A stretch of 64,000 bases of DNA from Diplocarpon mali (taxonomy: Eukaryota > Ascomycota > Leotiomycetes > Helotiales > Drepanopezizaceae), in the NCBI GenBank assembly GCA_024741835.1, contig JAENRP010000043.1, positions 37,000 through 100,999 on the forward strand, given 5' to 3'. The position numbers and the translations under genes are program-made. Position 1 is the stretch's first letter, and each line of letters starts with the position of its first letter. The notes under the pieces are model-generated. The model ran no database searches. It was not told the DNA's origin and saw only the letters and a list, made by a program, of their open reading frames with translations. Positions 58,781-64,000 of this stretch are shown here, piece by piece.

Positions 58781-59556
58781 ATGTCCCCGCCGACCATCCT
58801 CGACCTGAAGGCGGCCTTCCTCCGCTCCCAGATCCTCGCGCTCTCGCAGCCGCTCCGGCCGTCGCCCGCGTTCACCGCGGCGAACGCGTCCGCCGAGGAG
58901 GACGCCCTCGGGCAGAGAGCCATCGACGACGCGCTCGTCCGGCTGAACGCCCGGCTGAAGCAGCACGGCAGGCTGGCGTACGGGCCGCAGGCGCGGAGGC
59001 ACGTCGCAGAGCAGATCGACGCGCTGTACTGGAACGCCGGGGAGCAGGGCGTGAGGCTCGGGGACGAGTGGGCGGAGCGGGGGAGCGATTACCGTGCGTG
59101 TCTGGGTCGTGTCTTTGTCTCTGTCTGGCGATCTCTGCACGTGGAGCGGGACTGACGGCCAGGGTAGGGGAGGAATCTATCATCGGCCAACTGCCGGAGG
59201 AGTGGAGCGAAGAAGCATCGGCTCACGCGCCCGCGCAAGCGGCCAAGTACGCGGAGCTCCAGCAGCGGCTGGCGGCTCTCAATGCGCGGCGGAGGCTCGC
59301 CCGGGGGAAGGCCGAGCGGTACCAGAGCATGAAGGAGCTGGTTGGCCTGTTGGGAGCGGATGCTGGTCTGCAGGACAACCTGGTGACGAAGAACGGAGAG
59401 GTGGAGCTCGAGCTGGAGAAGATGAGGAGGCTGATGTTGAGGGTCGAGCGGGGAGTGGGGGCCTTGGAGCCGCGGGAGCAGGACGACGAGATGGATGTGG
59501 ATGGTGCGGATGGCGAGGAGGGAAAGATCACGGCGTTACTGAGGTCTGCGTTCTAG
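58781..59556 (+). CDS. fta4: Kinetochore Sim4-complex subunit Fta4
   Basis: Two exons, 58781-59093 and 59168-59556, with a 74-bp phase-1 intron (GTGCGT donor, CTGAC branch site, GGGTAG acceptor); 702 nt, 233 residues. It opens MSPPTILDLKAAFLRSQILA, with SQPLRPS and AIDDALVRLNARLKQHGRLA, followed by YGPQARRHVAEQIDALYWNA, the conserved N-terminal half of Fta4. The second exon gives a Leu/Ala/Arg heptad region and the block LQDNLVTKNGEVELELEKMR, then an acidic tail (DDEMDVDGADGEEG). Fta4 is part of the Sim4/COMA-type inner kinetochore (the CENP-U-like position) and acts at centromeres. An earlier AG acceptor (CCAG) would bring a TAG into frame, so the later one is used. Confidence 0.88.
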
Positions 59557-61096
59557 GAGAGCACTACTCAGTCCCTGCAGACGCCGTCATTTTGCGATTC
59601 GGTGCCTCTTGGTAGGTTGCATTCGGGGCTACCGTGAGCTCATTCCTCCAGCCGAAGCTCAGTCGGTGGAAGCTGGCTATCCCTCCATCTCGGATCAGGG
59701 TTGGACGGAGAGAGGTCTCGCACTCTGATCACACCAGCCTATCCAGTTGAACACCCTCTTTCCACCAAGGGTACGACTGCAGCCTCTAGCAGATCTGAGC
59801 CCAGGTTGCGGCACCCAAGTTTCCCCTCATCGCCGTACGGCCTGATGCGCCCCGGTCTCTCTGCCATGGACATCGTGCCGCCTGGTCTCCCTCAGCCGGC
59901 CGATTGTGCGAGAGGCCCTGTCCTCCCCGAGACATTCTTTTTCCCGAAGGGCTGCCGACCTCGCAGCATGCAAGGCTGCGACAAACCCCCACCCCCCGCC
60001 GACCAGCCGATCTGTCAAGAGAGCCGACCATCCGCCCCCCCCCAGCACCGGAGAGGAGGACACAGCCAAGCCTCTCCGTCGGCCGTCCGTCCGATCTGGT
60101 CAATCCGGATCTGTGCGACGCAAAAGAGCGGCGCCGTCGGTCCGCGTTTCGGGTCCGTGGGAGAGAGGGGGGGGATCGGAAATCCTGCAGATCGCCGGGG
60201 CTAATCGTCGTCGGGGCGTCGCTCACGGCGTCTTGGTGTTGATCTCTGGCCGCGCGGGGGGGTGGCTGGGACTGAATAGCTTCACTGTAGCCCGTTCCGG
60301 CGAAAAGGACACCGCATTTGTCGAGTCCCGCCCAGTCCAGCTAGCCTTCATTCCCAGCAATCCAGTCTTGCCTTTTTTCTCCTTTTTTTCTTCTTTGTGA
60401 TTGTTTCCCCCCTCCGTTGGGTGGGGAGGGGTTCGTGGCGCGGGTGATCTCCGAGCTCGAGCAGCCGCTGGGGCGGAAATTCACGTACTCGGATACGTAG
60501 AAGCTCGGTTGGCTCGCTCAGCAACGTGGATTCTTCTTCTACTACTCATGCCAGATGGTCAGAGGCACAAGGAAGCGTGGCCGTGTGAGATGCGCTCTAG
60601 CGATCCGGCCGACCAGCCATACTTTGTATACACCCATCTCTCCTCCCGCGGCCCGGACTTTGTTTACATCCATCTCTCCTCCCGCGGCCCGGGAACAGCT
60701 GCACGATGGTGCGCTCTTCGAGACCCAACCCACGTGCGGCCCGGGGTTTCCGATGTTCCCAGTTGGTGAATTGCATGCCACGAACAAATCACATTCCCGA
60801 GATCCACCACCGGCGAGCCGACCGCCTCCTTGGCCCGGGCACACCTGACTTCCCCCTGCCACGGGAGGCCAGGCCGCCAGCTCGTCAGGTCACGCCGGTC
60901 CCGACTCGGACCAAGGGGAAAACGTCCCCGAGACATGATCGGGCTGGAAAGCCCCGGGTTTGGGCGGCAGCGGGATCGACAGCATGGTTATTCCATCCGT
61001 GTTAGCAGGAAAAAGGGGGCAAGTCGCCAGGGCTTGGCCGAGGCTGCCCGGACTCCCTCTCGACGCTCCCGGGCCAGCAGACGGTGGTTGTCGAGG

Positions 61097-61167
61097 GGTT
61101 GTAGTCAGGTGACCCACTAGTGCTACACCAGGCTTATCCTAGTGCCTCACTCCATAGTACTACAACC
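61097..61167. repeat. 71-bp imperfect palindrome, possible small MITE
   Basis: The ends GGTTGTAGT and ACTACAACC are exact inverted copies, and inner parts also pair (CACTAG against CTAGTG). No coding capacity and no second copy seen in the window. Confidence 0.5.
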
Positions 61168-63224
61168 TCCCATTCTACACACTACTGAAACTCCCACTTT
61201 TATTGTGGTCGTCTCGGGGAGAAATTGCCGATCCCCGTGTCCGGGGCCTCGTCTGTCATCCGCGCAGGAATGACGAAACGAAGGCATACGAGAGCCAATG
61301 CTTTTCCTGTGTTTGCTCGTTGGGGGGGCTTTCGCTGTTTTTGTTTCTTCCTGTCCACGGTCAGGACCGGAACGGGGCCGGAGCGCGAGAAACGGGTCTG
61401 ACGAAGTCGAGAGTTGGAGATGCGAGGCACATTGGGGTGGAGGTTGGGAGAGTGGTGTTGGGCGCTCGTATCCGGGTGGTGGCTGGACGGCCATGTGGGG
61501 ATCGCCGTCCGGCACGCACGTCTGGAGCTGGCGGGATGTTGCTGGCTGCTGGCTGCTGGCTGCTGGCTGCGGGCTGCGGAGGCCGAGGGATGTGTACGTG
61601 GGGTGGGCTCATGTCATCAGCGACGAAGAATGCGGCGCGCCTGATCCTGATCCTGATATCTTGATTGAGTTTCGCCGCAACCTTGGCGCGGTGCACGCAC
61701 TGCCTGGGGGGGAGAGGCACGCACGGTACCGCGGGACGGGTCTGTCGGGGGAGAAGGAGGGGCGTCGCTGTCGGGGAGGAGAAGGAGGGGCGTCGGGACG
61801 CGAAGGTTTCGAGAAGAAGAGGAGGAGGAGGAGGAAGAAGAAGAAGAATGGGAGATCTTCCCGCCAGCCCCCGGAACGCCGCTTCAAAGGTCTTTGCATG
61901 TGAAGAGAGCAGCAGCAGCAGCAGCAGCAGCAGACAGCAAGTACTGGGCTTGCAAGTAACTTGGTCTGCACGCAATTGACTCATCTCTGCATCCTGCGTG
62001 TCATGCCGTGCAGCGGCCAGAGCATCGCACGGCGGAAGAGGAAGACGGGGGAGTCATGATACTCGTCAGAAGCGGGCCAGCACAGTCGAGAGGGCTGATG
62101 GGAAGCCCATGCACGACAAGTGATTACCAGCCCTGCTTGGGAGATGGACGCGACGTAATCCGGTGTTTATTACGTCTCGGGCGAGATGGGCGGCCGATGC
62201 TCTCGACGCCCTCGGTCCTCCCAATGGGGGTTTGGGCATCGAGTCAGGGGGGTTTTCCAATAAATCTATATATGTATATATATAGATATATGTATAGAAA
62301 AAATAAAGAAAAAATAAAGAAAAAATAAAGAAAAAATATAGAAAAAATACCAAAAAAACCACACCCACCCTCCCCCGCCACGCATGGCACCCTCTGATCG
62401 GATACGAAGCATGCTTCGATTGCAACTCTCCCCAGGAGGGCTGCTAAAAGCAGAATGGCGAGAGACGTATCCGCTCCCTGGCCCACCGTCCGCGCAAGAT
62501 GCCCCGGGGTATATTGAAACACCGCATCGAGTAGCCGGCCCACTCTGGTCGCGTCGGCAGGTCGAGGGCCTTTTGTCTTGGAGGGATGGAGCGGTGGTCC
62601 GGCCTCGTTTGCGGGTCTGCATGGTCAGACTTGCATACTTTGTGGCCGTGGATGTCGGCCCTGGTCAGGGACCCCACCGGACTGGAAATACACACCCCAC
62701 CGGGAGGACGTGCTGAGCTGTGACTCTCCTGGATCGCGTTAGACGAGGATCGGCCGGGCACGACGACGACGTCAATCGCCCATCACATCCGCGCACTGGT
62801 GGCATCTCTCCCCCTTTCCACCCAGCTCGCTCCAGTCCGGATCGGTCCAGTCCAGTCCAGTCCAGCGGCGGGGGGGAAAGGCAACGCAGCGCGCCGCTTT
62901 TCGATGCCCAGCTTGTCTTTGTCTTGGAACTTGTGGAGGTTTTGGCCCGGAAAGAAAAAGGAAAACCAGGAAGAAGGGTCGGGAAAGGGGTGAGGATGTC
63001 GAGAGGGAGGGGGAAAGAGAAGAACTCGTGCTCTTAGCTCGGGTCCTCTAGACATTAGGTGTTTTGGTTTGAAGAGGTCCCCCCCCCCCCCGTCCTGATC
63101 CCATCTCCGACAGGCTCGAGTCTTTTTCTTTGTCCTGCTTACCGTTCATTCTCGAGCAGGTGCCGAGACGCGGGTCGACAGGACTGTGTAGACGGTAGAG
63201 TCGAGCATGGGCCGAGGGGGCATT

Positions 63225-63269
63225 GGCAATGGCAATGGCAATGGCAATGGCAGTGCCAATGCCATTGCC
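63225..63269. repeat. GGCAAT run followed by its inverted copy
   Basis: Four GGCAAT units followed by GGCAGTGCC and then AATGCCATTGCC, a quasi-palindrome of about 45 bp in non-coding DNA. Confidence 0.8.
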
Positions 63270-64000
63270 CCATGCCCCAGACCCAGACCCATGCCCATGC
63301 CCATCCCGCCGCCCCTGCACGAGATCCCGCGTGTTATCGGGGCCGGTGAGGTGGTGATGGCTCGCGACGGAGTCGAGGAGATGGAATCTCTCCGAGCACG
63401 AGGCAGCAATAGCAGACGGGCCCGTCTCCCATCGAGCTAGTAGAGAGAGGAGGACTCGATAAATCCTCCGCCAGGGGGGCCGGACATGGCTGTATAGAGA
63501 GATTGCACCGCTCGTGCTCGTGGACCCAAGCCGGCACCCTGGCCAAGGGATGTCGCCATCCAAACTCTCTTTTCCTCTCCGACGACATATTTTCATATAA
63601 ATATATAGATATATATATATACACATACACACATCACCAACCATGGAACGGAGAGGGATCAAGGCTGCTCTGCTCGACCGGTCCTCTCCCCCTCGACCCT
63701 CTTCCGCGTCGTCTCCTTTCTTCCCAAGTTGGGGTCGGGCCCACGGCCGAATGCTCGTCCGTCTCTCCCTTTGGCTCCTGTTTTCCGGCCCCGGGCGGAC
63801 GACTCGCCGCGACCCGGTTCACGACCGTCCCATCACATTCCGGGCCGGTTCGGTTCGGTTCGGTTCACGGCCGTACATGGCCTTACTCGAGCAGCACCGC
63901 ACGACCGCCCTCTAGTTCTTTCGGCCCTTTTCTTATCGGTGGCGGTGGCAGACTTGGTGCACCGACTCGCTAGGAGCTGTCACTATCACAGCTTTTTGGG

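Larger units (their letters stand above)
59557..64000. other. GC-rich flank with simple repeats, no supportable gene
   Basis: No recognisable domain on either strand. Contents: a 71-bp imperfect palindrome (61097-61167), GAG/AAG runs (61805-61850), an AGC run (about 61911-61935), an AT-rich block (62262-62347) with AAAAAATAAAG-type repeats, a CAGTC run near 62845-62865, a GGCAAT inverted run (63225-63269), TATA repeats (63595-63630) and a GGTTC run (63846-63866). The end of the window cuts this region. Confidence 0.5.

Overview
This window is nuclear DNA of a filamentous ascomycete (Pezizomycotina). Genes are split by short introns (about 46-106 bp) with GTRNGT-type donors, CTAAC/CTGAC branch sites and YAG acceptors, and several families are fungal: Rrn6, Ies4, Fta4, and an asco-laccase ending in DSGI. 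I rebuilt exon chains by joining reading frames at splice signals. For every multi-exon gene the joined length is a multiple of three and the joined protein reads through in the expected family frame. The species cannot be fixed from sequence alone.

Layout. 1-26.4 kb is gene-dense and housekeeping: a small Gln/Pro protein, a GID/RanBPM ubiquitin-ligase scaffold (SPRY-LisH-CTLH-CRA), INO80 subunit Ies4, a CHY/RING ubiquitin ligase, an LYR-motif protein, the gamma-tubulin-complex microprotein Mzt1, kinetochore Spc25, Pol I factor Rrn6, ER-Golgi cargo receptor Erv41, a plasma-membrane syntaxin and a secreted laccase. 26.4-39.0 kb is gene-poor and AT-richer. It holds a decayed methionine-synthase-like pseudogene, a 455-bp internally deleted Tc1/mariner element and two short MITE-like elements. 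39.0-47.1 kb is genic again: an F-box protein, a short-chain dehydrogenase, a conserved coiled-coil protein and a Gln-rich protein. 47.1-58.8 kb is a second desert, GC-rich and full of simple repeats (CAG/CTG inverted triplets, G-runs, minisatellites, a 6-N gap). It is interrupted by an AT-rich island at 53.0-54.8 kb where a 1,281-bp degenerate Tc1/mariner copy sits inside one unit of a 56-bp tandem array. At 58.8 kb lies the Sim4-complex kinetochore gene Fta4. 59.6-64 kb is GC-rich and repeat-laden with no gene I can support.

Functional themes. Three genes serve chromosome segregation (Mzt1, Spc25, Fta4), two are ubiquitin-ligase components (Gid1, CHY/RING) and two act in the secretory pathway (Erv41, syntaxin). 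These are ordinary single-copy genes, not a cluster. I see no biosynthetic cluster and no clear novel defence or mobile system. The most unusual material is the transposon-in-minisatellite insertion with C-to-T type decay, the decayed MetE-like gene that keeps its introns, the two genes whose start codons are only 24 bp apart, and the repeat-rich GC desert upstream of the Gln-rich gene.
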